From Combretum micranthum (lineage: Eukaryota; Streptophyta; Magnoliopsida; Myrtales; Combretaceae), in the NCBI GenBank assembly GCA_024138025.1, contig JAMXBD010000962.1, positions 248,001 to 312,000 of the forward strand: a stretch of 64,000 nt of DNA, given 5' to 3'. Within the stretch, counting starts at the first letter, position 1; each line of letters starts with the position of its first letter. The notes beneath the pieces are model-generated. The model saw only the letters and a list, made by a program, of their open reading frames with translations. It was not told the origin of the DNA and did not search any database. A program made the translations under genes and the position numbers. Shown piece by piece: positions 39,233 through 52,120 of this stretch.

Positions 39233-40221
39233 GGAACAAATATAAATAAGTAATTAAATAGACGCATGCTTCATACTAGGTATCAAGGCCCTGTACCTAT
39301 ACCTTACCTCTATGAGCTAGTTCTTAAAAATTATACACGAGACTTTTAATGATAAATTTTAATGCCATCTAGGAACTTGTTTAGTCAAGTAGAGTATAAT
39401 AGGGCATAAGGTACAATGCAATTGAGTTAGTTAAAGGTTTAAAGACTTTTAATAAATAAGTTTTTTTCCAATAAAAATTAAAATAAGTTCTTTTCCCATA
39501 AAAGTTTAAATAAATTTTTAATTCTTTTTAGGATTTTTAAACAAATTGAAGGTTTTTTTAAAGCAATTAAGATCTTTCATATAAAGGGTATTAGGGTATT
39601 AAAGCTTTTTATTATTATTAAATTAGGGTTTTCTAAAAGTGAATGATAAAGGAAATTTGAAAAATATAAAAAGTTAGAGAAATGAAAAAAAAAAAACAAT
39701 AACCTAAAAAAAATTTGAAAAATGAACTAAGACATGTTATAGAATTCTAGATACTAGGTGGCCTAAAAAATAAATAAAATATTCATTTTTAGAATAAAAA
39801 CAATAAATTAAAATTATTTTTCCAATTTTATTTCTCCTATGACTTATATGCTTTTAATTATTCAAGTGTATAATTAATATCCTTTAGATTTTGAAAACTT
39901 TATATTGGAGCTTTCATCTTTAAAATTCAACATTGTGAACTTTTAATTTTTAGTTTTCAATTAAAATAGTATTCTAGTTAAAAATTGATTCATCTAATTA
40001 GTTCTAACACATTTATTTTTCCAATTTAGTTTGGAGGTAACTTTCAAAAAAATTATTAATCTTTTTTTTTTTAAATATTTCCCCTACATATGCTAGATCT
40101 AGGCTAAAGTTAAAGGAAGAAAAGTGACATTTTAAGATCAATGGTAAAGATAACTAATTATAATTTAATTTTTTTTTTATGGCTTTTCCCCCTATCTTCT
40201 TATAACAGACTAGTTACTATG
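39232..40221. other. AT-rich spacer
   Basis: Nothing supportable beyond A and T homopolymers and short AAATTAGGG-type words. Confidence 0.6.
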
Positions 40222-40226
40222 CTATA

Positions 40227-40851
40227 TGTAGATGTAGGGTTCTTCTTAGGGTGGTCACACACGTATTGCATGGGTTTTATGCCTTGCACATGACTTTGAA
40301 GTGCTGTTGAGAAGATGACACTTGATGACGAGATGGCTTGGTGAGAGCAACAATAGAGGAGAATATGCAGTCTCAGTATTTGAATACAAAAGTGAGAGGT
40401 AAAAGAGCTTGAGTAGACCTCATGCGTCAACCCTATAATTCTTGAGTAGTTTGGGTAGAAATCACTTGAGCTGCTTTGTTTGATCTTTTTGAATAGAGCC
40501 TCATCTATAGATTTTTGTTTGTCTTATTTCTTCAAAAGTTGGAAATGAGGAGAAGTGGCTAAGTATTTATAAGCACTTGGTATGAATAATGACTATCAGA
40601 TCATCGTAGTGATGGACAGATGAGATAGAGTTTCTCATGGGCTAAGGCCAATAGTCATCTTCTTTGTGTGCATGAGCCTATATGAGAGGGGTTGATACGG
40701 CGAATCGGTCCAATGATCCCTGTTTAGAGCCCACCAAGCCAAATCTCCTCAAGTTATCCTAATAAATGAACTAAACTCGCTGAGCCCTATTACCTAGCTC
40801 ACGAGTCAAGCTCAAACAAATAAATAATATCTATTTCAAAGCACCATTACA
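40227..40851 (-). repeat. LTR of the 13.5 kb element, 3' copy
   Basis: Minus-strand reading starts TGTAATGGTGC and ends CCCTACATCTACA. It is homologous over its whole length to 53138-53766 at clearly diverged identity. A TATA box (TATAAATA, minus) lies at 40564-40571. A purine-rich GGTCATGGGACAAAA lies just outside its 5' edge and may be the polypurine tract. The frame at 40200-40430 is accidental. Confidence 0.8.
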
Positions 40852-42497
40852 TTTTGTCCCATGACCAAAATTCTTTAGATGGAGTTCAAGTATTAGATGC
40901 GCTAGCTGCATTTATGCATATTTTAACTAATACTAGGTTCATGATGCTATCAAGTGCCTTCATAGAGTTGAAGACTCCATTTTCCAAAGTTAAGTCATCA
41001 AGTAAAAGCCAAGTGCAAGTGTTGCAACTATCACCATTGCATATAATTATATAGTGGTGTGCAACTTACAGCACTACTTTAGTTGCGCATATCTCTTAGT
41101 GTATCTGGATGATTTGTTTCTCTGAGCGCTCTTGCCCCTAAGAAATCATTTGATATCCGTATGGGAATACATAACTCTTCACACGCTCATAGGACCTTAT
41201 CATGATAATAATAGTCAAAAGTAGGCAAGGAAGTCGCAAAGTAGTTCCTCTTGATAATAAAAATATATGTCATGAACCCAGTACTCTATAGGAAATGAAT
41301 ATTTTTTACCTCATAAAATTTGGTAAATGGTGCAGTCGTCTTCAAGTATTTTCAATTCAAATATTTTTTTTTCCACTTCTTTGTAATTAGTAAAGGGTAC
41401 AATTGAAATGCCATGAATTCATTTGCTGTTCCTTTGCTTTAGTGCATCTAATTGAAAATACGTTCCTTTTCCTCCTTTTCTAAGTTAAATCTTTCTACAA
41501 TATGTGATTATTAAAAAAAAAAAAAAAACTCAAACATCTGTCCATTTTGTATAACCTGGACAATATCACAAGTCAAATTTGAATCTTTCCAAATCAAAAT
41601 CATAACACATCTCTTCTTTCTAAATCAATATCACAAGAGATGTCTTCTTCTTTCCAAATCAATATCACATAGCCTAAATTAATATCACAATACACCTTCT
41701 CCTTTCCAAATCAATGTCACAAGCTATATCTTCTTTTTTCCAAATCAGTATGACAGCCTAAATTAATATGACGATATACCTTTTCCAAAACCATGGTATA
41801 ATTTTACATCCTTTTAATACCTCTTTCCTTTTTTCTTTTTAAAAGGCTATAATATATACCATTGATTCTTTCCCATCCTCGTATCTTCAATAAACACAAT
41901 AATGAATAAATCTAATACCACAATATTTTTTCTCATTCTTAATTGAGTTACTAACTCAAAATTACAATACTCCCTGGCATGGTCAGTCTTGATTTCGGAT
42001 TTGTCATCTTGGTTTCCAAGGTAAGTTCTTCTTCTTCTTCTTCTTCTTCTTTTTCTTCTTCTATTTTTGGATTTATCCTTTTTCTATTCTTATGTTTTAA
42101 CTCCTTTCTCTATCTCTATCCATTATGGTTAAGCAAGAAATTGAAACACAAGTCCTTTATCACATAACCATATTACATTAGACATATATATATACACACA
42201 CAAAATAAACCCATTATCCAAAACCTTCTAGTGGTTGAAGAAGAAATAATAATAATAACAAAACCCATTGGTGCTTGTCCATACACCTACCTAATGATGA
42301 TAATTTATGGATTTTTGTCTTGCCTTTTCTTACGTAATAAAACCTATCGTTGATCCAGGACTAGAAGTCATCACCAAGACATCAATTCATGGGAACCACC
42401 TTTCCGTGAGATATCATCCATATTACTTTTGCATATGCATTATTTTTATTAACCTTTTTATTTATTCATTTTCTTGTATCCCAACATTGGCAGATTC
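40852..42497. other. Internal 3' part of the 13.5 kb element, non-coding
   Basis: No protein domain recognised. Degenerate direct repeats of CTTCTTTCCAAATCAATATCACA and CCTAAATTAATATGACAATA-like wording recur between about 41580 and 41790. A (CTT)n tract lies at 42024-42060. It is inferred to be the untranslated part between the antisense gene and the LTR. Confidence 0.45.
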
Positions 42498-43188
42498 ACG
42501 TCTTTAGACATCTAGATTTTTATACCGAGTTTAAGCTCAAATCCTAGAATCGAAAGTCAACCAGAAACCCTAAATCAACAAAACCTATATCAAATCCTAG
42601 AATTTAGATCTGACAATCCTGCGCTTTTAAACCATAGATAACAGAATTGAGAAAATGATGGATAATAGTTCACAATAAAGTAGGGAAGCTTAAAAATATT
42701 GGATTTGCCAATTTCTAATGTATTTCAGATCCGAACGAGATCAATTTTCGAAAACCGTGTCCTAGTACACCGGATGGCAAAAATATTCTGATGACACCAT
42801 TAGATTTATAATAATGTAAGGAATAAAAAAATATCAGTTTCATAATTTTTTGATAACTATAAATTACAAATATCTCATTTACACTCATATTTCGTTACTA
42901 TCGGTAAATTATTAGTCTTGTTTATTATTCATTGTACTTTTCTACTATGCATCTATCTCTACTTTATCTTACTACCTATACATTATTTTCTTACTTTTTG
43001 CCTCTCTCATACATCTTATATCAAATCATATATTACATATACTTATTTTTTTTACAAATTACAAATTTAATTATTTTTCCCCTATTCTATGCATGGCCGG
43101 TAGCTCCCCTCTCTCTTTGCCTCTATTTATTTTCTTTTTCAATTTATTTTATTACACACAAATTCCCTCCATCTTCAACTATAAATAC

Positions 43189-43198
43189 CCCATTTCCT
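43189..43198 (+). promoter_or_regulatory. TATA box of the solo LTR
   Basis: CTATAAATAC is followed by CCCATTTCC and CA-rich leader sequence; the second family copy has TTTATAAATACACC in the same place. The frames 42932-43350 across it are pyrimidine-rich artefacts. Confidence 0.55.
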
Positions 43199-44199
43199 TT
43201 CACTTCTTTCACACACTCAATTTACATAATAAAACTCTCTTAAAATTTCTCTACAAATCCTGTCTAAGCTACCAAAATTCTTTTTCAACCATTTCCTTCC
43301 AAAATCCTTCTCTACACATTAGCATCTACCACATATCACTATCCAAATAATCTACATTCACCACCTTCTTCCTTCAACATAAACACACTTAGGTAAAAGC
43401 TTCTACCATTATTTTTCCATGTCATGTAACTTAGCATGACCATGGTGTTGTTTCCTAAGAGCTCATGTGAGTTATGAAAGCAACAACATGTTCATGATTT
43501 GTTCCTGCACATGACAAGAATTCTGATTTTATTATTTTGTTATTATTTTGATACTATATTGTTATTATGCTCCTAACTTAACTTTGTACATTTATTATTA
43601 TCTATATGTATATTTATATATTTCTTAGAGCATAAATGCTCACTAACTCTCTAACAAGCTTATTATTATTGCTTTTTTTTCTTTCTTTTTCTTTTTGGGA
43701 GTAGCTATTCTTAGTCCAGGTTACCTTGATGAAGCTAAGGCTCTCAATACTTGACCGAGATACCTTGATAAAATAAGGTTCCCAATACTTCATCTTATTA
43801 TCTTGCTTTTTGCTTCTTATATCTTTCTATATTTTCATCTTTTTCATGCTACATACTCATATACATGCATCATCATAATGATATTATCTCAACAAAATTT
43901 AAAAGTAGAATTTTCTTTAATAAATGAAAATGAAACTAAACTCTTTTAATATATATCCTTGTCACTAAATCAAGATTTGCTATTAAACACATAGAAAAAT
44001 TCATTTTACAGCTTTTTTTCAAACTCATCAAGATTTTTTTAAATGATGATAAATATGATTTTATCGAAGAAATTAGCTAAGGAAATAAACACTATCATTT
44101 CATAATAAATCATATGAAGCTTATTAAAACTTAGTATTAATAATTCTTTGGTATGCAGATTTTTCATAAAACCTTACTTGAAGGATTTTTACCAACTCC

Positions 44200-44255
<56 letters not shown>
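44200..44255. repeat. (AAT)n microsatellite
   Basis: About 18 uninterrupted AAT units inside the solo LTR. Confidence 0.95.
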
Positions 44256-44257
<2 letters not shown>

Positions 44258-46129
44258 CTAGACTAGTTTTCAAAGTTAAGATAAAATCAACTCACTAACT
44301 TATAAACCCGCTTAGAAAAATAAAGGTTTCCAAGATTCTAAATGATAAACCCGTTTTGAAAGAAATAAAAAGAATGTAAACATGATAAACTAAAAAACAA
44401 TAGATATTATTAACAACTTAAGAAAATGTTAAAACATGATTTTCTTCTAAGTAAAATTAGTAAAGAACTTAAAGATCAAGTTTTAGAAATAAAATTTATT
44501 TTTTAAAAGAAGTTAGGAAACGAAAATATAAGCAGAAAAAGACTTGTTTATCAAAATCATTTTTTTAAAAAGGAAAATGTATATAACTTAAATTATTATA
44601 GGTTGCCAACAATTTAATAAAAATTTTGGAAACTTCATTTTTATCACTAGAAGTAAAATTTGTAGAAGATCAAAGTTAAGAAAAAAATTAATTTATTTTA
44701 GAAAAGAAATTGAAAAAAAAAAAAGAATATACTCATATTTATAATAACCTAAGAGTTTATAAAGTTCTTTCACTTAAAAAAGAAATTGTTAAAATTCAAG
44801 TTTCAACATCGTAAGACAAATTGTTTTAAGAAAAATAATCATTGAGACAACACCATTAAATTTTTTATACAATATGAATCTATATATAAGAATTTAAAGG
44901 ATTTTTCAATCATATGAAAATCTATATTTTTACCAAAGGATTTTTGGATAAAGAAAAGTTTGGAAAAATTTTGTTTTAAGGGCTGTGATTTTCGTGGAGA
45001 ATCTGTGCTGGTCTTTTTCGTGACCCAAAAAATTTTTTATGACAAAAATAACGTTAGGAATAGATAGATCTCTTCAAGTAGGTAGAAAACAATACATTAT
45101 ATGCAAAATTCCGAGTCAAAATGAGCAAGTTATGGCCATTTTAAGTTGGAATTGCACTCTATATGATAACGAACTTAGTGAAACATAATTAGCAAGTTTA
45201 AGTAGAACTTCCAAGAAATACTCATTTTGGGTATTTCCCTTGTATAGGTGGCGTGCAAATAGAGTTTTCGTATCCCAATGATTATTTTATTAGAAGTTCC
45301 CGCGCAAATGGTTGAGTGAGTTTGTTTCTTACAATTTTGCACTTATGATTTTGCTTGTAAAATTAGTGACATTAGAATTAGTAAAAAATAAAATGGAAAG
45401 ATGCATGTGCTTTACATAAATGGTTGAAATTACGTTTAAACATATCGAGATAGGAATTGTTCATAATGAATGTTTAATCTAGTATAGGAATGATTGTATA
45501 AAAATTGTATGATCACTTGTAAAACAACTAATAATGCCATGAGTATTTAATTAAATTGATTTATGCATATCAGTGGGTGAGTTCATCGCGTTTATTACTA
45601 TACCCTTGGTGGGACAAAGGCATAGTAAGGAGGTTTATAGAGCCGTAAGATCTATAAAACGATGAGAGATCGTTCGGATCAAATTATGGTGAATAAAACA
45701 CCCGAATAAAAATACGTTTTATAGCTAGGTAGTGGCTCGAACGAAACTACAAAGGAATTATATTTATAAAAATTGGTCTATTCGATCCGTAATTTCTAAC
45801 TTCAAATGAAGGGGTAAATCCATTTAACATATGATTCCCGGAAAATCATATGTATTATTTGCTCACGTATTTGTGTACGTCATACGGTTGTTTAAATAAA
45901 CTTGTTTGATTACTTGTTGTTGGGTGTTTGATTGAGAAAATAATTCTCACTAAGCGCATAGCTTGTACCCGCTTAGATATCTCTTGCAGTACTCATATCT
46001 TTGGTTGGAGCCCAGGAAATACTTCACCCAGGTAATGTCTTTTGGAACCAAGAGCTTTTGGTTAGAATTCAAGATTAGAAGTAGAAATAGATTTCCAAGT
46101 AGAAATTAAAAAATGTAAACATATGTATA

Positions 46130-46325
46130 ACTGCTTAAATGGTTTGATCCAAAGTTTGGTCCACTATGATCGTGAAAGTACGCCTTACGTCCGCTATAAC
46201 TGCTTAAATGGCTTGATCCAACGTCAAATATTCATACTTAAGTCTTAATATTGAGTGTAGCAGGCTGTCACGTTTAGAGTACTTTTTAGGATGTGACAAC
46301 GTCAAATATCCATGATTAAGCCGCA
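46130..46325. repeat. Short duplications at the 3' edge of the solo LTR
   Basis: TAACTGCTTAAATGG-TTGATCCAA occurs at about 46130 and again about 67 bp later. AACGTCAAATAT-CAT occurs at about 46213 and again at 46298, straddling the LTR end. The second pair means that the ACGTC duplication used to delimit the solo LTR should be treated with some caution. Confidence 0.65.
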
Positions 46326-47088
46326 ACTTCTCTTATCAAGCGCTCTTTTTTTTTTTTTTTTCTTGAATCGATCATGATGTTTATAAATATAGAGAACAAC
46401 ATTCATTTTTTTAAGTGTCTCGTGTCATGATCCATGACGCCATTATCGAATTCAGACAATAGCTAAGTGATTTGTATACAATGGAATAATTGCCAATGTC
46501 ATCTTTTCAGGTCTTTGATTTTGCATACATACTCGTCAAGCTAGCAGCGGACAAGCAAGTGACAGTAACAACGGTCTCCTGTCTTCAACTTTTGTTTTGG
46601 TGATTCTTCAATAAAGACAATTTACTTTCTTGCTTTTTACATGGATTTTATATACATATATAATATATATATTTATATTTCTAGTCATGAGTCATAAGCT
46701 CTTTGATTCTTTCACCTCAACCATTGATAATCAACATTTGAACATATCGGGATAGGGATAATATCAATAACCTTCTTTTTTGGGAAAAAAAATGCAGGTT
46801 CTTGTCTTGAGACTATATATATATATGTATGTATGTATACATATTTCTGTACTTCCTCTAATATCTTATGTCATTTCTCGTTTGCTTCTTTTTTTTCCTA
46901 AATCATTGTAACACCATGCGATATCATCCCATATAGAATGTATAAACTCAAATAATTTTAACTAAATCTTGCCTCTTTTCATTATAAGTCTTCCATAAGT
47001 GCTTTTGATGGAAAATCTTATAAAAAAGTTTGTTATATGTTTTCAGGTTCCATTTCGTTCCCCAAGTGACAAAGTAACATCACATACC
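46304..47088. other. Internal spacer of the 13.5 kb element
   Basis: AT-rich, with a T-run near 46347 and ATATATGTATG tracts near 46820. No gene was recognised. The region leads into the mobile-domain pseudogene. Confidence 0.5.
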
Positions 47089-49807
47089 AATGGTGAAAGA
47101 AGCAAAGAAAAACCAAGCTTAACATACTAAGGTCATCAAGCAGAAAAACTTGCTAGTGCATCAAGATGGTAACCCACCATAGGTCCAACTATCTTGAGAC
47201 CAATGGGTGAATGGCACTATTTTTTAAGACACTTTTTGGGATAAAGGTCCTCATCCTAAGTTATGTGCAAGTCTCCCTATTGATGGTGACTTTCGATTAA
47301 TTGAGCTCAAGCCATGTGTCGAATCTTGGAGCACCATCATGAAGGACTCAGTACTACGTTTCAAGAACGATTGGAGGGAGCTGCCTTTTTCCAGCGTACA
47401 CTTTGCATTCCTCAAGGAGCCACCACTTGGATGGAGAGCTTGGGTAGATTACATCATCGATCAGCTGGAATACGTGAGCCTTTTGAAGCAAGCCATAGTT
47501 TATAGTGCTATCATCACCTCTACGTACCTATGGCATATTAGCACAAGCAAGATGAAAGTATGGCATGCCATCATCTTTCAATGGAGCACCTAAACTCATA
47601 CATTTATCACCATGTGGGGGGAGATATCACTAACTCTTGAAGACATAGTCATGCTTTTAAACCTGCATTGCTCTGGGCTGACTAATGCTTCTATAGTTGT
47701 GACTTCACACAAAAAGCATGACTTCAAAGCATCTTTGTTAGCTGCCTTCAAGATTGCTCATGATGATAAGAAGAAATCGGTTTCTTTGCTTAGATGACAC
47801 CTTCTTTAAAGAACGAAGGAAAAAACATGTCTCAAGTCACGGGACTAGCTCATGGAAAAGAGTGAGTCATATCTTGTATGTTTATGTGGTTACCATATAT
47901 TTGACCTTTCTAACTGACACACTTCTTTTGGTTCTTTGATCTATAGATATGAACTTGTTGCTTTCATGGCATTTTGTTATTGTTTGCACTCCTTAGTAGG
48001 CTAGAAGGTGTAAGTCATCAGCTTTTTCCTTTGGTTGTACACATTGCATAGGGTCAATACTTTGCACTAGCCCCATTCTACCCAGGGTCCCTATATCAGT
48101 GCCTCGACCTATAGCACCAAGCTTTTGTTCATTCCAAGGGTCGATATGTGAATGTGCTGCATGTAGATATACTTTTCTTGTAGTTGTTCTTCTGTGAGTT
48201 GTTTCTAAATTACCTTGCACCACTTGCCATTAAGAGGGATCCGAATCTTACCCATCCTTGAGCGTGGGCATAGATCAGAGTAGAGGTTAGGTGGTCACTT
48301 CTTCAACTCATCGGCATTGACAAGAATTCATATTCCGCCCCTATGTGATGCCTCTTGAAGGTTATGAAGATAGCAGTGGGCTTTACCCTTTAAGCTCTAA
48401 TGGCGAGGTCATTATGGTTGACAACCGTAAGAGGTTAAATGAATGTCAAGCCAGGTTCATGCTTTAGTACATCTCAAGGAGCTTGTCGTCTTTGCTTGAT
48501 AATGGAGATTCGAATGGACACTTCCTAGAGCATAGAGTCATCGCATATTCTTCACACAAAGTGGCATGCCTGTTTAGCTTTAACAAAGGAATGTTGCATC
48601 TTTTCAATATTGTGTAGAGTTTCGATTCTTGTTGCCAGTCAATCTCACCAAACGACCTCAAGAATATTCATCCTAGGGTGCAACAACTATTCTTTCCTTT
48701 TGTGGAGCGTCGTGGAGTTGTCTCTGCTGGTTGGTTGACACATTGGTCAAATTGTATAGCTATCTTCCATGAATATGCCTTTGCATCTGTTGATGATACA
48801 TTGTAAGCCATGCTCATATATCGCCATGTGTTCTATCTCAAACGACCAAGGAACAAGTACCTTAGATTGACTGGTAATATCAAAGTAGCTGCAAAACCTG
48901 CATTGGACAAATTAGAACCTTTTGCTAATGTGAAGCGCGTGATGCCTCATTCATGATTAAAGAGTAATCATCCACCACCTCAACTAGTGGAATCTTTTCT
49001 TTCGTATAACTTTTTGTTTCTGCTTTTTGTTATTGTCGAACACTTTCTTTTGCATTTCTTTTAGGTCGAGATGGATTCTCTTTGAAGTTCACATCACTCA
49101 AGTGGTGTTGCTATGACCATGATATTATTAGATGATAAGGGATATGGAGTAGATAAGATTGATTATGAACTGTCTCCAAACCCTTGTGGTAATGATGAAA
49201 GTAATGAAAATATAATTGAAGAGCTTAATTATGAAGATGATGAGCATTCTCTTGATGAAGAAAGCAAGAGCATGCCTACTGCTAATGCACCTTCCAAGCT
49301 TTATCCTCCCTCAGTTGTTGGCATGTCTTGTGATGACATGGTAATACCTTCAAAGGACCATGCTACATTGGAGGAGATGACTTCATTTTACGGGTTTACT
49401 GTGTCGTCTCATTTAATAACACTCTTAGAGAGTTCTAATGCCATGGACAAGGAATTTTACGTCAGCTCTCTTATGTTAGGAACAGACATAGCCAATGCAA
49501 TGGTGAAGATGATTGGTGAAACCATGCTACTAATGGACAAACGTTAGACTTCTTTATCAATGGCAGAGCTAAAGCAAGTTGTCAAATATGTTAAGAGAGC
49601 TCGTATGTAGCAATTCAAAGTCGATAGCTTATGGCCTATTGCTGCCAATGCTAAGAGGTTGTTGAATTATTGGGATGCAAAGGTACATCATGGCAGGTTG
49701 ATGGTGAAACTATAGGAGATTCAAATGGAGATCGCAACAACAAAGACTAAGATGGAGACCTCCGCAGGAGATGATGACCTGGTGTCTATAGTAGGCTTAG
49801 ATTTGTA
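47089..49807 (+). pseudogene. Plant mobile domain (PMD-like) gene, degenerate, antisense to pol
   Basis: PMD proteins are transposon-derived plant proteins, found also as cargo of retroelements. MVKEAKKNQA opens at 47089 but stops quickly. Pieces of the domain follow in different frames: PMGEWHYFLRHF near 47205, FKNDWRELPFSSVHFAFLKE and SAIITSTYLWHISTSKMKVW at 47339-47593, then THTFITMWGEISLTLEDIVM at about 47600-47660. The last is the diagnostic PMD block, in which a W-G-E-x-T-x-TLEDV motif is usual. A conserved-looking frame at 49113-49547 (144 codons) has an acidic middle (NDESNENIIEELNYEDDEHS) and ends ETMLLMDKR. Stops and frameshifts throughout make it a pseudogene. It lies on the strand opposite to the surrounding integrase. 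Confidence 0.65.
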
Positions 49808-50317
49808 GCCTTAGTTTAGATCTGCTTATTCTTTTGTTTCTATTTTGAACAATATGCTAACACTTTTCTTTATTTGGAAGAATATATATATTTTTGACTT
49901 TGTTGCGTTTATTGCTTTGTATTTTTTTTATTGCTTGTTGTGAATGTCAAAATGACATTTAGGCCTTTACAGCATGCGCTTGTGCTTAGGAAGTAATGCT
50001 TTCACTTAGAAATATCGATTCATGAAGTAATAAAGGTCATATGATTCTTGTGTCATGCATTGGAGCAGTGCTCTTACTTGCTAGCAACAACATTATTATG
50101 ACTTAGAGTAGTAGATTGATTGTGTTTTAAGCAGCGATAGTATCGCATGCTTCATATGCTTGCCACCTTAGTAATTAAGTTTAGTTAGTTAACTGGATAT
50201 TTCCCGATACTTAATTGTCCATCACATGTTTTTAAAGCATTCATTTTCACTATGTTAGGTGTGACATTGTATTGTTATGTGCTTAGGAGACAATGCTTTT
50301 ACTAGTTAACATGTCAT
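49808..50317. other. Spacer with weak recurring motif
   Basis: The wording TGCTTAGGA-R-CAATGCTTTTACT-A-TTA recurs in diverged form near 49981, 50067, 50280 and, beyond the MITE, near 50925. It may be a decayed tandem repeat of the element 3' region. No gene was recognised. Confidence 0.4.
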
Positions 50318-50904
50318 AGTTGTGTTTGGAGTTGAGCGAGAGCGAGCCCACATTGGCTCGCGGGTTAAACGGACCAGGTCATTTTGGTTGGCTTTTAAAC
50401 AAGCCAAAAATTTTCGCCCGGCCTGCGGACCAAATAAAATTTTTAATTTTCATTTTTTCTTATTTTTCTTCTGTTAGTTTATATAAAAATTAGAAAATTT
50501 ATATATTTTAAGATTATATATATTGAAAATTAAATTTTGTTACCATTTTCATTACTTATAAATGAAAACCAGTTTTTTAAATAATTTATTAGATATTATA
50601 TTATGTTTAAATCAATAAATATATACTTAAAAAAATTATTATAATGCTTATGATGTATGTATTAATCTATTTTCTTCCATACTATTTTTATTCTTACATT
50701 TTTCGTCTCTTTTTTTCTTTTTCTTTTTTTGTACTCTTGGCCCGTGGGTCGGCCCAGCACGTCATGGGCCAACCCGCTTTGGCACGTGGGCTAAACAGGC
50801 CGGGCAAAAAAAAAAAAAAAAAAATTTGGCCATGGCCTGCTCTTTTGAGCTGGTATATGGGTCGGCCCATGGGCTGCGACCCTTATGTCCAGCTCTAGTT
50901 GTGT
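50318..50904. mobile_element. hAT-type MITE with 8-bp duplication
   Basis: The body (50326-50896, 571 bp) is flanked by AGTTGTGT at 50318-50325 and 50897-50904. The ends TTGGAGTTGAGCGAG and the inverse AGAGCTGGACATAAG are imperfectly inverted. GC-rich subterminal parts carry GGCCC, GGCCG and CCCATGGGC words and surround an AT-rich centre. An 8-bp duplication is typical of hAT elements. The frame 50644-50898 is not a gene. Confidence 0.78.
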
Positions 50905-50999
50905 CGTTGACTATCTATGAGATTATGCTCTTACTAAGTAGCAGTAACGTGTATGCTTTATTTTTGCCATGTTAACTATTCGCGTGTGCTAAGGAGACG

Positions 51000-52120
51000 A
51001 ATCTCTAGTTTTGTAGCAACAGAAGACATTAATAAGTTAATGAGACAAGAAGGAGAGAAATCATGCTACACAGGCTTTGATAATGCAAGCCATAATTTCA
51101 TTCAAAACATATTGAAAGTACATCAATTGCAATTGCATATAAAATTTCTTAATATGTTGAAAGTTAATAGGTGCTATAACTTTTCTATTTATTGGGTTCA
51201 AAAGCCTGTAGTAGCCACCATCGTGAACTTCATGAATAATGAAGGGTCTTTCCCACTTCAGCATAAAGTTGGGCACTAGAATACCTCACCCCACATGCTT
51301 TGTTGTGTGAATTACAATGTCTCTTTGTTGAAACGATCTCTTCTCAACTATGTGATCATAAGCCGTATTGAGTCGCTATTGATAGTTGGCAAGGTTGCGC
51401 TTAGCAGTGTCTTACCTTTCTTCTAGTGCTGTCAAACCTAACATTCATAAATTATCTAGTTCTAAATTTGCATTGATAGCTTGTTGTGCAGAGGGAACCA
51501 AGATTTCTATGGGCATTACTACCTCAGACCTATATAAAAGGGAGAATGGTGTTGCTTGTGTAGGAATGCGCTTAGATGTCCTATAAGCCCATAGTGCTAG
51601 TGGGAGCTTGTCATGTTATTCCTTGTGATTGTAGTGCACCATACAACCGAACACCTTCAAAAGAGTTTTGTTGATGGCTTCCGCTTGTCCACTTCCTTTG
51701 GGATAGCTAGGTGTGGACTTCATGTAATCGATGTTATAGGAGGCTAATAGTTGTTGGATGTGTGAGTTGATAAAGGGTGTCCCATTATCTAAGAGAACAC
51801 ACTTTGGGATTCCAAAGCGACAGATGATATGGTCTTTCATGAAAATTGCTACTGTTGGTCTAATAGCTTTCTTCAGTAGGATTGCCTCTACCCACTTGGT
51901 GAAATACTCTATTCCAATAAAAATCTAAATACATCCCTTTGATGGTGGATAAATCAGGCCGATCAAGTCGAATGCCTAAGTGTGGAGTGGCCATAGAGTA
52001 TTTAAGATGTGTAGTGCGACAGTAGGAGCATGGATTGCATGGATATGTTTATGACAGATAACACACTTCTTTGCAAAGTTGAAGGCTTCATTCTCCATGG
52101 TAGGCCAATAGTATTGCAAA
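51000..52120 (-). pseudogene. Integrase of the 13.5 kb element, frameshifted
   Basis: Minus-strand order: YYWPTMENEAFNFAKKCVIC (zinc region with C-x2-C) near 52110-52040, WPLHT then AFDLIGLI (first catalytic Asp) near 51990, YFTKWVEAI-like sequence near 51890, then a clean frame 51840-51616 with CRFGIPKCVLLDNGTPF (second Asp) and SGQAEAINKTLLKVFG (Glu). The C-terminal block WERPFIIHEVHDGGYYRLL sits at 51276-51061. Several frameshifts separate the blocks. The arrangement is that of a Tat-type integrase. It is on the opposite strand from the 17.4 kb element. Confidence 0.8.

Larger units (their letters stand above)
42498..46303 (+). mobile_element. Solo LTR of a large retrotransposon family, with target duplication
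   Basis: The body is 42503-46298 (3796 bp), flanked by ACGTC at 42498-42502 and 46299-46303. It ends GGATGTGACA. Its first 18 bases align without gaps to the start of the copy at 62159 (TGTGAGCCCTTAGATTTT), though the initial TG has become TT. The two copies share block order for about 1.5 kb, including a promoter (CTATAAATAC at 43189 here, TTTATAAATA at 62841 there), ACATGACCATRGT, and a CTTGATGAAAGCTAAG-type word. An (AAT)n microsatellite at 44200-44255 lies inside. No coding sequence is attached. The superfamily is not determined. Confidence 0.65.

Noticed and set aside
42932..43350. Hydrophobic 85-103 codon frames as membrane proteins
   Set aside because: They come from pyrimidine-rich LTR promoter and leader sequence with a TATA box inside; the same composition recurs in the second LTR copy without the frame.
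49113..49547. Intact functional gene of 144 codons
   Set aside because: It lies in line with a frameshifted PMD-like remnant and appears to be one surviving segment of that pseudogene.
51386..51586. Plus-strand open frame of 66 codons
   Set aside because: Antisense to the integrase remnant of the 13.5 kb element.
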